A DNA stretch of 42,474 bases from SZUA-186 sp041552135 (GTDB lineage Bacteria > Pseudomonadota > Gammaproteobacteria > UBA9214), in assembly GCA_041552135.1 (NCBI GenBank), contig JBFELL010000004.1, positions 1 through 42,474 on the forward strand. The letters run 5' to 3'. Below, piece by piece: positions 7,563-15,582 of this stretch. A program made the position numbers and the translations under genes. How positions within the stretch are numbered: position 1 is the stretch's first letter; each line of letters begins with the position of its first letter. The notes under the pieces are model-generated. The model worked only from the letters and a program-made list of their open reading frames with translations. It had not been told where the DNA came from and searched no databases.

Positions 7563-9365
7563 TCAGGGTGACAGTGGTTCTCCGGCCCAGGGTTCGCCGC
7601 TGCCCTCGACCAGTGTCACGAACTGGTTGGCCCCGATGCCTCGCCAGATCTCGCTGTTCCCGCCTGGCCATCTGACCAGGACGCTATCCAGGCCAGTTTC
7701 CCTGCCGAGCCCGAAATGCACGCGCGGGTCGTTGGCGCTGAGGTAACTGCCGTCGGTGTGGGCGCGGCGCCACAGCGCTTGTTTGCCCTTGCGCAGTACG
7801 GCCACCCGCGCACCCATGCCGTCGCGGTTGCTGCGCCCGCCCTGCAGACGTACCGTCAGCCAGTGGTTGTGCGCGGCGGCCCCGTTGAGCAGCAGGCGTA
7901 CCGGTCCCGAATTGTTGGCGACGGCAATGTCGATATCGCCGTCGTTGTCGATATCGCCGAAGGCGGCACCGCGACTGACCTCCTGCAGGGCCATTGCCGG
8001 GCCGGCGGTTGAGGTGATGTCGATGAATGCGCCGGCGCCGTCGTTGCGGATGAGCTGGTTGATCTCCTGGTAGGGGAAGGGCTGGCCGCGCAGGGTCTCC
8101 TCGATCTTCACGGCGCCGTTGGCGATGAACAGGTCCAGGTTGCCGTCATTGTCCATATCGAACCACTCGGAACCGAAGCCCGTGTAGGGCAGGCTGCTGC
8201 GCCCGAGCCCGTAGCGGTCGGTGGCATCGAGGAAATTGCCCATGCCGTCGTTCAGATACAGGGTGTTGGTCTCCCGGTCCAGGTGGGTCATGAACAGGTC
8301 TTCGTCGCCATCGTTGTCGAAGTCTCCGGCGGTTACACCCATGCTGGCCTCCGGCTTGCCGTAGGCATTGATGGCGACGCCGGCCATCAGGGCGGTGTTC
8401 TCGAAACGCCCGTTACCCTGGTTGAGCCATAACTGGTTCTCCGCGCCATCGTTGGCGACGTAGATGTCCTGCCAGCCGTCGCCGTTGAAGTCTGCACAGG
8501 TCACGCCCAGGCCCGGCCCGAAGGCGACATCCAGGCCGGCGGCTGTTGTTACGTCAGCGAAGCGGCCATCGCCGTCGTTGCGGAACAGGCGGTCGCGCAC
8601 GGCATCATAGGCCTGCGGCCCGCAGTAGTCGGGCTTGCCGTCCGCTCCGGCACAGCGCTTGTTGGCCTTGACGGTAAACTGCACGTAGTTGGCGACGAAC
8701 AGGTCCAGGTCGCCGTCCTGGTCATAGTCGGTGAAGGCCGTGCTGGTGCTCCAGTTCGGATCGTCGACACCGGCCCCGGCTGTGACGTCGCTGAACGTGC
8801 CGTCCGCGTTGTTGCGATAGAGCACGTTGGGGCCGAAGTTGGTGACGTAGAGATCGGGGTCGCCGTCGTTGTCATAATCGCCCACGGCGACGCCCTGGCC
8901 ATAGCCCGTGCTGCCCAGCCCGGCCTGTTCGGTAACATCGGTGAACGCCAGTGCGCCGGTCGCATCCAGGTCGTTGCGGAACAGGCGGTCGCCGGGCCAG
9001 TGTCTTGCGGGTGGCGGGAACAGTGCCCCTGCCGGAGACCGGCCGCTGTCCAGCATGGCGCCCTGCAGCAGGTAGATGTCGAGGTCCCCGTCGTTGTCGT
9101 AGTCCAGTAACGCCAGTCCGGGGCCGAAGATCTCCGGCTGGTAATACTCGCCGGTGGCGCCGTTGAAATGCACAAAGCCCAGGCCTGTTGTTGCGGCGAC
9201 GTCACTGAACAGGTCTGCCGCCCCGGTATCGGCTGGCAGCGCTGCCGGTGCAGCCCCGGGTTCCGGCGCCGGCCTCTGTGCCGGTGTGTCGTCGGCTGAA
9301 TCACAGGCGACCAGTGCCAGCAGGCATGCCGCCAGCGTGAGTATTTCCAGGCCTGCGCGTTTCAT
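7563..9365 (-). CDS. FG-GAP/VCBS-repeat lipoprotein with ASPIC/UnbV C-terminal domain
   Basis: The 600-residue protein begins with a lipoprotein signal peptide (lipobox LVAC, lipidated Cys21). Seven acidic calcium-loop motifs follow, of the form DYDNDGDLDIY, in FG-GAP/VCBS repeats that build a beta-propeller (about 55-480). Residues about 500-590 match the ASPIC/UnbV domain (GARVAVLRKGKQ, HFGLGRETGLDSVLVRWPGG). This is the CRTAC1-like family found in Bacteroidota, Planctomycetes and some Proteobacteria. It should sit on the outer membrane, probably in binding or display. Its ATG overlaps the stop of the upstream TPR gene (ATGA), so the two are co-translated. No enzyme function is established for the family. 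Confidence 0.9.
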   Translation of the reverse strand: MKRAGLEILTLAACLLALVACDSADDTPAQRPAPEPGAAPAALPADTGAADLFSDVAATTGLGFVHFNGATGEYYQPEIFGPGLALLDYDNDGDLDIYLLQGAMLDSGRSPAGALFPPPARHWPGDRLFRNDLDATGALAFTDVTEQAGLGSTGYGQGVAVGDYDNDGDPDLYVTNFGPNVLYRNNADGTFSDVTAGAGVDDPNWSTSTAFTDYDQDGDLDLFVANYVQFTVKANKRCAGADGKPDYCGPQAYDAVRDRLFRNDGDGRFADVTTAAGLDVAFGPGLGVTCADFNGDGWQDIYVANDGAENQLWLNQGNGRFENTALMAGVAINAYGKPEASMGVTAGDFDNDGDEDLFMTHLDRETNTLYLNDGMGNFLDATDRYGLGRSSLPYTGFGSEWFDMDNDGNLDLFIANGAVKIEETLRGQPFPYQEINQLIRNDGAGAFIDITSTAGPAMALQEVSRGAAFGDIDNDGDIDIAVANNSGPVRLLLNGAAAHNHWLTVRLQGGRSNRDGMGARVAVLRKGKQALWRRAHTDGSYLSANDPRVHFGLGRETGLDSVLVRWPGGNSEIWRGIGANQFVTLVEGSGEPWAGEPLSP

Positions 9366-10828
9366 CGTCTCGTTGCCCCTTGCCAGTTTGCGAGTGTCTG
9401 CATGATCTGCCCGTGGAGTTGCCGCTGTCCGCTGTCGGCGGCCGTCGTGCGCGCGCGCTGCAGGTAGGACAGTGCCAGTTCGTGCTCGCTGGCGGAATGG
9501 CAGGCGAGTGCCGTCTGGTACAGGTACATCGCGGTGTCCCGGTCTGCGGTGGCGATTGCCCTGTCGAGATGGACCCTGGCCGCCTGCGTGCGGCCACTGT
9601 TCAGCAGGTGGCGTCCCTGGAGAAAATTGGCGTGACGGTGGGTCGGGTCACTCGCCAGTGCAGCCTGATAGTGGCTCGAGGCCTTCTCTGGCTGGCCGAG
9701 CTCCTCGTAGGCCTGTCCCAGCAGTCCGTGGGCGTCGGCATCTCCGGGGTGGTATTCCAGCACCCGGGCAAAGGTCGTGGCGGCCTCGTCGAAGCGGCCA
9801 CGTTCGGCCAGAAAGTTGCCGTACTCCAGTCCGGCCAGTACAGCGCCGGGGTAGAGCGCCACGGCCGCCTCGTAGTGCTGCCGGGCCATGTCGAAATTGT
9901 TCGTCTGGTGGTACAGCCGGACCAGTTCGCTGTGGGCCGGGACCGACTGCGGTTCCGCCTTGACGGCCTGCTTGAGCAGCTGCTCTGCCCCGGCCGTCTG
10001 GCCGTTGCGCAGCAGTAGCTGCGCCCGGTGTATCTGTGTGCTCGGGCTGATGTCCAGTTCCAGCAGTGCCTCCAGCAGCGGGTCATTATGCGGTGGCGTT
10101 TCTTTCGGATGTTGCTGGTAGCGCTCCAGATGCTCACGGGCTTGTGCGGTGTCGCCCCGGTCACGGTACAGCAGGCCCAGCGCGTAGTGGGCGGGGCCGA
10201 AACGCTCGTAGTTTGCCACGGCCTGTTCGTAATAGCGGATCGCCGCATCGGCGTCGCCGCGACCGGCGTGGGCCTGTCCCAGGCCGTGCAGCGCCCAGGC
10301 CGTGTCGGGCTCGGCCTTCAGGATGGTTTCGAACAGCTGAATCGCCGCATCGATGTCGCCGTTTTTCAGCAGCAGTTCCGCCAGGCGCAGACGCGCCGGC
10401 TGGTAGTCGGGCATCAGGCGCAGGGTTTCCCGCAGGTCGGCAAGGGCGGCCGCGTCGTCACCTGACTGCAGCCGGGCAATGCCCAGGTAATAGACCAGTT
10501 CGCGATCGTCCGGATCCAGCAGCCGGGCGCGCCGGTAACAGGTGATGGCCGGCGGCATCAGCTTGTAGCTATGCAGGATCTTGCCCAGACGGGCACTCGC
10601 GGTCGCGTCCTGTGGTGATGCCTGCGCGGCGGCGCGTGCCGCCAGTATCTGCTGCCGCACGGGAGCCGAGAACTCATCGACCACTACCTGTGGCAGGTCG
10701 GGGGGCGTCCCGGGCTGTGCCGGCAGGGCGGGGGAGGTGCTGCCAAGTGCCAGTAGCAGGACGGGTAGACGCAGCAGGCGTGAGCGTCTGTCGTGCCTGG
10801 CGCTGCAGGTTACGGGGCTGTATGGCAT
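9362..10828 (-). CDS. Exported TPR protein paired with the ASPIC lipoprotein
   Basis: The protein (488 residues) has an N-terminal signal segment (RLLRLPVLLLALGSTSPALPAQ). About ten tetratricopeptide repeats follow, recognisable by motifs such as AWALHGLGQAHAGRGDADAA and HANFLQGRHLLNSGRTQAA. TPRs serve as protein-binding scaffolds, here most likely in the periplasm. Its stop overlaps the start of the FG-GAP/ASPIC gene by 4 bp. TPR and ASPIC proteins are often neighbours or fused, which supports a joint envelope complex. Upstream is a 330-bp region with hairpin repeats that should hold its promoter. Confidence 0.85.
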   Translation of the reverse strand: MPYSPVTCSARHDRRSRLLRLPVLLLALGSTSPALPAQPGTPPDLPQVVVDEFSAPVRQQILAARAAAQASPQDATASARLGKILHSYKLMPPAITCYRRARLLDPDDRELVYYLGIARLQSGDDAAALADLRETLRLMPDYQPARLRLAELLLKNGDIDAAIQLFETILKAEPDTAWALHGLGQAHAGRGDADAAIRYYEQAVANYERFGPAHYALGLLYRDRGDTAQAREHLERYQQHPKETPPHNDPLLEALLELDISPSTQIHRAQLLLRNGQTAGAEQLLKQAVKAEPQSVPAHSELVRLYHQTNNFDMARQHYEAAVALYPGAVLAGLEYGNFLAERGRFDEAATTFARVLEYHPGDADAHGLLGQAYEELGQPEKASSHYQAALASDPTHRHANFLQGRHLLNSGRTQAARVHLDRAIATADRDTAMYLYQTALACHSASEHELALSYLQRARTTAADSGQRQLHGQIMQTLANWQGATRR

Positions 10829-10879
10829 GTCGGTGCTGACTACTGTCCGGTGTCCTGTGTCTGGCTGTGTTCACCATGC

Positions 10880-10905
10880 CGGATTACGGCCTTCGGCCTG
10901 ATCCG
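10880..10905. repeat. REP-like palindrome
   Basis: The sequence folds as CGGAT...ATCCG around GGCC-TTC-GGCC, giving a GC-rich stem with a small TTC loop. Its form (genes flanked by a GGATTACGGC/GGCCTGATCC hairpin) is that of short extragenic palindromes widespread in Proteobacteria. It may stabilise or end transcripts. Confidence 0.5.
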
Positions 10906-11040
10906 AACTGCTGTATACAATGTATCGTGCGGATGATTATCCGGCAGGGGGCATGATAAACCATTGTCTGTTGTCTTTTCCGCTTTTCAGCCGGCACACT
11001 GCGCGTTGCCTGACCTGCCTGATTGCGGGTCCGTGCGCAG

Positions 11041-11072
11041 GTCGGATCAGGTGCGCCGCACCGTAACCCGGC
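11041..11072. repeat. REP-like palindrome
   Basis: A perfect core hairpin GGTGC-GCC-GCACC (11050-11062) is flanked by imperfectly paired arms GTCGGATCA and GTAACCCGGC. This resembles the common GGTTACGCGC-type extragenic palindromes. It lies about 90 bp past the amphi-Trp stop codon and could protect or end that transcript. Confidence 0.5.
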
Positions 11073-11158
11073 ACTGGTGATGCCCTCTATGTCGGCTTGA
11101 AGCCTTCGGCCCGACCCGATCTGCCTGACCGCTGGCGGTATTCAGGTGTGTTATACGG

Positions 11159-11434
11159 CTACTTGCTGGACACCGTCAGTGCATGCCTGCGCCGGTCCTC
11201 GACGGCCTCGGCCTGCCAGGTGATGCGCAGGCTGACGCGGTTGCGGTTGTCTTCCTGGCTGGCCGTGATGCGCAGGTTCATCAGGCCCTGCGGCTGCATG
11301 ACGATCTCGTCGTCGGCATCGCTGAAGCTCAGCTTGCCCTTGTCGATGCCGTCAAGCACTGCCTTGAGGATGTCCCTGATGCTTTTCCTGTCCTGCAGCG
11401 ACTCGTGTCGAAAACTGCTTTTACCGTGTTTCAT
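11159..11434 (-). CDS. Amphi-Trp domain protein (GAK system)
   Basis: The 91-residue protein matches the amphi-Trp domain: charged amphipathic N-terminal helices, then GKLSFSDADDEIVMQPQG, a strand LMNLRITASQ, and a final strand LRITWQAE with the hallmark Trp. This small domain is defined as one of the three marker families of the GAK system, named for ATP-grasp, amphi-Trp and HprK-related kinase. Its biochemical role is not known. The RBS AGGGA lies 9 bp before the ATG. It is the last gene of the minus-strand operon, 18 bp after the metallophosphatase gene. No signal peptide is present, so it should be cytoplasmic. Confidence 0.85.
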   Translation of the reverse strand: MKHGKSSFRHESLQDRKSIRDILKAVLDGIDKGKLSFSDADDEIVMQPQGLMNLRITASQEDNRNRVSLRITWQAEAVEDRRRHALTVSSK

Positions 11435-11452
11435 GTCGAATTTCCCTGTTAG

Positions 11453-12787
11453 TCATCCTGGCAGGCCCAGGTTCTTCGGGTTGAGGATCTTTACCCTGGG
11501 ATAGTCGGTACTGATGCCGCTGATGTAGCCGGCGGGATGGATCACTGTAACACCTGCACCGGCACCTTTCAGACCATCCCGCCGGCGCGAGTGGCGGTCC
11601 AGGGTGACATCGCACTCGAGATTCACCATGTCCTTGCGCAGGGTGATGCGCTGCCCTGCATTCAGGGCGCGGTGGCCGTGGACAATGGCGTGGATGCCGC
11701 TGTCATGGACGAGGCTGGCGCCGCGTCTGGAGAGCGGTTTGTCGACGGAGCGGTACTTGGTGCGAATGGCATTGGCAATGGAGCCGTAGTAGAAGCGGAA
11801 ACCTTCGCCGTGCAGCTGTTTGCGGAATTCACGGTTCAGGTTGCGCACGCCGCGATCGTTGATCAGCCAGGCGACGTCATCGTCCAGCCCGGCGTGCAGG
11901 AACAGGAAGGATCCGCGGCGCAGGGCCAGGCGCATGCGCCGGTAGAACCAGCTGAACTCGCCCTTGCGATCGAGGAACAGTGCGTGCCACTGCAGTGCAG
12001 CGGCATAGGCCTGGTCCAGTTCCAGTCCGGCCTCGTGACACTGCGCCTCGAACTTCTCGATCTTGGCGTTGAGGCGGCTGATCTCCCGGTCGATGGTGCG
12101 CTGCGGCAGCTGGTTCGCGGCGGCCAGCGGGAAGTCCCGGAACCAGTCCCTGCCGGGGTAGAGGAGTTGCCGGCACTTGCGCACCCCCGGTACGTGGATA
12201 TGGCTCCTGCCGGAGGTGATGTAGTGCTCGTGGATTTCCTTCAGCAGCGGGATGGCCTTGCCGCCCATGCGGATGAAAAAGTGCCTGCTCATCGGGTCCT
12301 GGTCAGGCAGCAGGCTGCGCATGCCGAGCATGGTGCGCACATCGTGGTTGCCGGCCAGGATGCGCAGGTCGCCGCCACGGTCGGACAGACGTTTCAGGGT
12401 GCGCAGCAGGCGCAGAGCGCTCGGGCCCTTGTCGAAGCAGTCGCCGCCGATCAGGAACTGCGCCTTGCGGCCGGCCTTCGTCAGGCGGAAGTCCCTGTCG
12501 CGCCTGCCGGTCTTGCGGATGCCGCCGGAGGCGACCAGCGAGGCCAGCATGGCATCGGCGTCGGCATGCGGGTCGCTGAAGAAATACACCGGCCGCTTCG
12601 GCCAGGTCCAGGGATAGCGCTCGAGCAGTGCCGCCAGTTCGGCGCTGGCGGCGCTGCTGCCCTTGCTGCGCTTGTGGATGGAGTGCTTCCTGCCGTGCAG
12701 CCAGGGCTCGGCCTGTGCCGGCAGGCGCGCCTCGACCCAGTGTTCACCGCGGTAGCGCGGGTGCTTGTCCTGTGCCGGCTTGCCCAT
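11453..12787 (-). CDS. Calcineurin-like metallophosphoesterase (Ser/Thr phosphatase type)
   Basis: The 444-residue enzyme shows the PPP-type metal-binding motifs in order: SDPHADAD at 71-78 (the D-x-H block), GGDCFDKG at 114-121, GNHD at 146-149, HAGLDDD in the third quarter and VHGHRA near residue 380. It should bind two metal ions and hydrolyse phosphomonoesters or diesters in the cytoplasm. It is longer than a minimal domain, with a helical insert at about 200-300 (INAKIEKFEAQCHEAG region). One base separates its ATG from the stop of the SixA-like gene, so they are likely co-translated. In a GAK operon with two kinases it is a natural candidate to reverse a phosphorylation, but the substrate is unknown. 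Confidence 0.85.
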   Translation of the reverse strand: MGKPAQDKHPRYRGEHWVEARLPAQAEPWLHGRKHSIHKRSKGSSAASAELAALLERYPWTWPKRPVYFFSDPHADADAMLASLVASGGIRKTGRRDRDFRLTKAGRKAQFLIGGDCFDKGPSALRLLRTLKRLSDRGGDLRILAGNHDVRTMLGMRSLLPDQDPMSRHFFIRMGGKAIPLLKEIHEHYITSGRSHIHVPGVRKCRQLLYPGRDWFRDFPLAAANQLPQRTIDREISRLNAKIEKFEAQCHEAGLELDQAYAAALQWHALFLDRKGEFSWFYRRMRLALRRGSFLFLHAGLDDDVAWLINDRGVRNLNREFRKQLHGEGFRFYYGSIANAIRTKYRSVDKPLSRRGASLVHDSGIHAIVHGHRALNAGQRITLRKDMVNLECDVTLDRHSRRRDGLKGAGAGVTVIHPAGYISGISTDYPRVKILNPKNLGLPG

Positions 12788-12788
12788 G

Positions 12789-13490
12789 TCAGTCGATGCT
12801 GTCGTCCCGGTTGTCGCGGATCTTCCACTCGCCGCCGACGTGCCGCCAGTCGCCGCTGTCGCTGACTTCGAGGTAGACCGGACGGGCGTGGTACATGCTC
12901 AGTCGGGCGATATCCTCGTACGGCATGGCACCCAGCACACAGGCCGCGTGGCGAAAAGCGGCGCCATGTCCGACAAACAGCTTGATGCAGTCGTGTGCCG
13001 CTTCCGCGTGCAGCGCCATGCGCTCGCGCAGGTGCACCGCGACGCGCTCGCCGGCCTGCATCAGCGACTCGGCACCCTGCAGCGGCAGGCAGAAATGGCT
13101 GTCGGACTTCCAGTTCGCCGGCAGGGGCGGGTAGCGCGGGTCGGCCTCGACGATGGCCTCGATCTCTGCAATCGTCAGGTTGGCGGCACTGCCAACGCCG
13201 CGCTCGGCCAGGGCAGGGAAGCTTTTCACCTCGCAGGCGGTGTCCGATAGCCGTCGCAGCTGTTCGCTCACCAGCGTGGCCGTCTGCCAGCCACGCAGCA
13301 GGCAGGAACTGTCAATCACCGCTTGCAGCTGCCAGCCATGCTCCTGGATATCGTCCGCGAGCAATGCCGCGGCCTCGCTGGCCTGTTGTTCGCCGGCCTC
13401 GGTCAGGGGGAACGGCTGGTGTGCGCTGGGCGCGCCGGGCAGCTGACGGTAATCGCCATGGCGCAGCAGTGCCGCGATACGTCGTGCCAT
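12789..13490 (-). CDS. Histidine phosphatase superfamily protein (SixA/phosphoglycerate-mutase-like)
   Basis: The 233-residue protein carries the catalytic RHG at residues 10-12 and a second active-site histidine in VGHGAAFRH (His175). It belongs to the two-histidine phosphatase superfamily, branch 1, which removes phosphate through a phosphohistidine intermediate. The ATG at 13488-13490 overlaps the upstream stop as TGATG, which sets the start. A longer upstream extension in this frame is the shadow of the neighbouring gene. The next gene also starts with a SixA-like domain, so two diverged histidine phosphatases are adjacent. Its substrate is not known; phosphohistidine proteins, nucleotides and phosphorylated small molecules are all possible. 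Confidence 0.85.
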   Translation of the reverse strand: MARRIAALLRHGDYRQLPGAPSAHQPFPLTEAGEQQASEAAALLADDIQEHGWQLQAVIDSSCLLRGWQTATLVSEQLRRLSDTACEVKSFPALAERGVGSAANLTIAEIEAIVEADPRYPPLPANWKSDSHFCLPLQGAESLMQAGERVAVHLRERMALHAEAAHDCIKLFVGHGAAFRHAACVLGAMPYEDIARLSMYHARPVYLEVSDSGDWRHVGGEWKIRDNRDDSID

Positions 13491-14455
13491 CAGTCTGCCT
13501 TGAGTCTGTCCGACAGGGCCCGGATCATGGGACCCAGTGCCGGCTGCTTCAGCTTGCGGATCGCCTCCTCGGCCGGCAGCCACTGGCGACCGCGATGGGT
13601 CTCCTCCCATTCCGCCTCCGGTATGAGTTTGCTCACCCGCATGGGGAACACCTCTACCCGGGTAGTGGCGCCCCATTTTGCCTGGGTGTAGCTGCCAAGG
13701 CTGTGTTCATCGACCGTGCCCCGGGCACCGGCCTCCTCGAGGGCCTCTCTGGCGGCGGATTCCTGTGCACTCAGCCCCGGGTCATGGATACCCTTCGGTA
13801 CCACGCAGTGCTTGTTCCCGCTCGAGGAGACAACCAGGATCTCGAGCCTGCCTTTTTTCAGGCGCCAGGGGATGACCGATGACTGCCTGTAGTAATAGGC
13901 CGGGCGCGGACGCTGCTCCTTGCCGTGCGGTGCGGGAAACGGGAAGGTCTTCGGCAGCCGGGAGGCGCGGGTGATCGACAGCAGCCGGGCGCAGTTGCCT
14001 TTGATGGCCTGCCAGTCGCATTGCAGTTCGAGCCTGGCCAGCGTGGCCGTGGGCAGCAGCTTGCCGTCATCCGGGATGACGACGGCGTCGCTGACCAGTC
14101 GCGTCAGCAGGTCTTCCAGCGAGGGGTTGTGGCCGACCAGCATGACACGCTGCGCGGTTGACGGGCAGGCACGCAGCATGTCCATCAGGGCACCCGTTGT
14201 CGGCAGGTAGACGCGCTCGTCCAGATGTACATCCGCGACACCCAGTCCCATGGACTTGCAGGCCTTGTAGGCCGTCTCGCGGGCACGCGTGGCAGGCGAG
14301 CTGATGATGTGATCGGGCACCAGGCCCTGCTGCCACAGCCAGGTGCCCATGCGCTGCGCACCCCGCTTGCCGCGGTTCTTCAGTGGCCGGTGATAATCAT
14401 CGGTGCCGGCGTCCCAGTCGGACTTGCCGTGGCGCAGGAGGAGCAATTCAGTCAT
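13490..14455 (-). CDS. SixA-like histidine phosphatase fused to a Nudix hydrolase
   Basis: Residues 1-150 form a compact SixA-type phosphatase (RHGKSDWD at 8-15, GHNP at 108-111). Residues about 185-320 form a Nudix domain with the catalytic REALEEAG at 236-243. The usual glutamate six residues before that box is Leu in the PKGIHDPGL stretch, as in diphosphoinositol-polyphosphate-type Nudix proteins, where KG-x-PG is common. This suggests a substrate such as a diphosphorylated or polyphosphate-like molecule. The start at 14453-14455 opens directly on MTELLLLRHG; a longer frame upstream has no domain content. It follows the HprK-related gene after 29 bp and overlaps the next SixA gene by 1 bp. 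The fusion joins removal of phosphate with hydrolysis of pyrophosphate bonds. Confidence 0.85.
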   Translation of the reverse strand: MTELLLLRHGKSDWDAGTDDYHRPLKNRGKRGAQRMGTWLWQQGLVPDHIISSPATRARETAYKACKSMGLGVADVHLDERVYLPTTGALMDMLRACPSTAQRVMLVGHNPSLEDLLTRLVSDAVVIPDDGKLLPTATLARLELQCDWQAIKGNCARLLSITRASRLPKTFPFPAPHGKEQRPRPAYYYRQSSVIPWRLKKGRLEILVVSSSGNKHCVVPKGIHDPGLSAQESAAREALEEAGARGTVDEHSLGSYTQAKWGATTRVEVFPMRVSKLIPEAEWEETHRGRQWLPAEEAIRKLKQPALGPMIRALSDRLKAD

Positions 14456-14484
14456 GTCGGTTTCTCGTATGCGTCGTGGATGCC

Positions 14485-15582
14485 TTATGCGGTGCCGGAC
14501 AGGAGTTCGCGGTGGCACTGCTTCGCCACGGCCTCGAAATCGATGCCGCCTGTGACTTCATAGACCGGTATGCCGGCCAGGGCCCGGAGGTAGGCGGCTT
14601 CGTCGAACGGGGTGTCGTCACTCAGGAAGCGGCCGTCCGCATACTGGTAGAACGGCCCCGGTGATTTCATGACAGCCGCCAGCAGGTCCGTGCGCTTGTC
14701 GAGGTCGATGCGGTCAAGCGAAGGCATGGCATCGCTGTCGCGCCGCCAGTTGAGAATCACCAGCGAGGTCAACGGCCCGTCAAGGCGGATGCGGTCCTCG
14801 CCGTAGACCCGTGCGATCGGCACATCGTATTTTTCCTCCAGGTGCCACAGCTCGTCCGTTGCCATCGAGTCCCAGTGTTGCAGTTGCTGCGGCGTGGCAA
14901 GCATGTGCAGTCGCGGATTGTTCAGCAGCGTACCGGGGTTGATGCGGGGCAGCTTGGCGATACCGCGCATCTGCAGGGAGTCGTCCGTGCGCCGGATGAA
15001 GACGCGGTCGTTGCTGAGAAAGGCCGTCCGGTCGCGCTCCAGCATGTGCAGCATCAGCGTTGACTTGCCACCACCGGAGAAGCCGGCCATGACCACCCCG
15101 CGGCTGCCGGAACACAGCGCCGCGGCATGGCAGATCAGCCAGTCGCGCTGCTGCAGCCAGTTCATGTACTGGCTGTTGATGAAGTTGATTACCTGGTTGT
15201 CATACTGCCGGCAGGGGCCGGCCGCGATGCGCAGTGATTCGCTTTGCAGGAACAGCATGCCGGTGCGGACCTTGTGCACCAGTCGTGCATCCGGCAGGTC
15301 GTAGCAGGCATCCTTGCGCCCGGTCTTGCCCGGTTCGCGCGCCCAGTCGATAAAGTCGATGCCGGTATCGAGTACTGCCGAGTCGATGGCGATGACCTCG
15401 ATGTCAGCGACGTCATCGTCAGCGCGGACGAAATCGAAATAATCCCCCAGCTGGTGGATCAGCTCCGGGGAGTTGGAGCGGATGCGCAGGCGGCACTCTT
15501 CCAGTGCGAGCATAAGTTGTTCCGGGCACAGTCCGGCGTCCTGTTGCAGGGTGGCCGACAGGGCTTGCAGGTCAGGATTCAT
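14485..15582 (-). CDS. HprK-related kinase B (GAK system)
   Basis: The 365-residue protein has a P-loop GFSGGGKST at 167-175, preceded by LICHAAAL, the arrangement of the HPr kinase/phosphorylase fold. The N-terminal 140 residues are specific to the HprK-related B family. Classic HprK phosphorylates a serine of HPr in the PTS; no HPr or PTS gene is near. In the GAK system this kinase occurs with an ATP-grasp enzyme and an amphi-Trp protein, and its substrate is unknown. Its ATG overlaps the stop of the ATP-grasp gene (ATGA at 15579-15582), so the two are translationally coupled. It is cytoplasmic by the lack of any signal or membrane segment. Confidence 0.88.
   Translation of the reverse strand: MNPDLQALSATLQQDAGLCPEQLMLALEECRLRIRSNSPELIHQLGDYFDFVRADDDVADIEVIAIDSAVLDTGIDFIDWAREPGKTGRKDACYDLPDARLVHKVRTGMLFLQSESLRIAAGPCRQYDNQVINFINSQYMNWLQQRDWLICHAAALCSGSRGVVMAGFSGGGKSTLMLHMLERDRTAFLSNDRVFIRRTDDSLQMRGIAKLPRINPGTLLNNPRLHMLATPQQLQHWDSMATDELWHLEEKYDVPIARVYGEDRIRLDGPLTSLVILNWRRDSDAMPSLDRIDLDKRTDLLAAVMKSPGPFYQYADGRFLSDDTPFDEAAYLRALAGIPVYEVTGGIDFEAVAKQCHRELLSGTA

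Larger units (their letters stand above)
10829..11158. other. 330-bp intergenic region with REP-like hairpins
   Basis: No gene is seen. The segment carries three hairpin-forming palindromes (10880-10905, 11041-11072 and about 11091-11115). It also must hold the 3' end of the amphi-Trp transcript and the promoter of the TPR/ASPIC pair, since both are read leftward. An AT-richer stretch near 10905-10965 (CTGTATACAATGTATCG) is the likeliest promoter area for the TPR gene, but no boxes could be fixed. Confidence 0.45.

Noticed and set aside
11537..12865. Plus-strand open frame opposite the metallophosphatase
   Set aside because: Composition of an antisense frame; the opposite strand holds all PPP phosphatase motifs.
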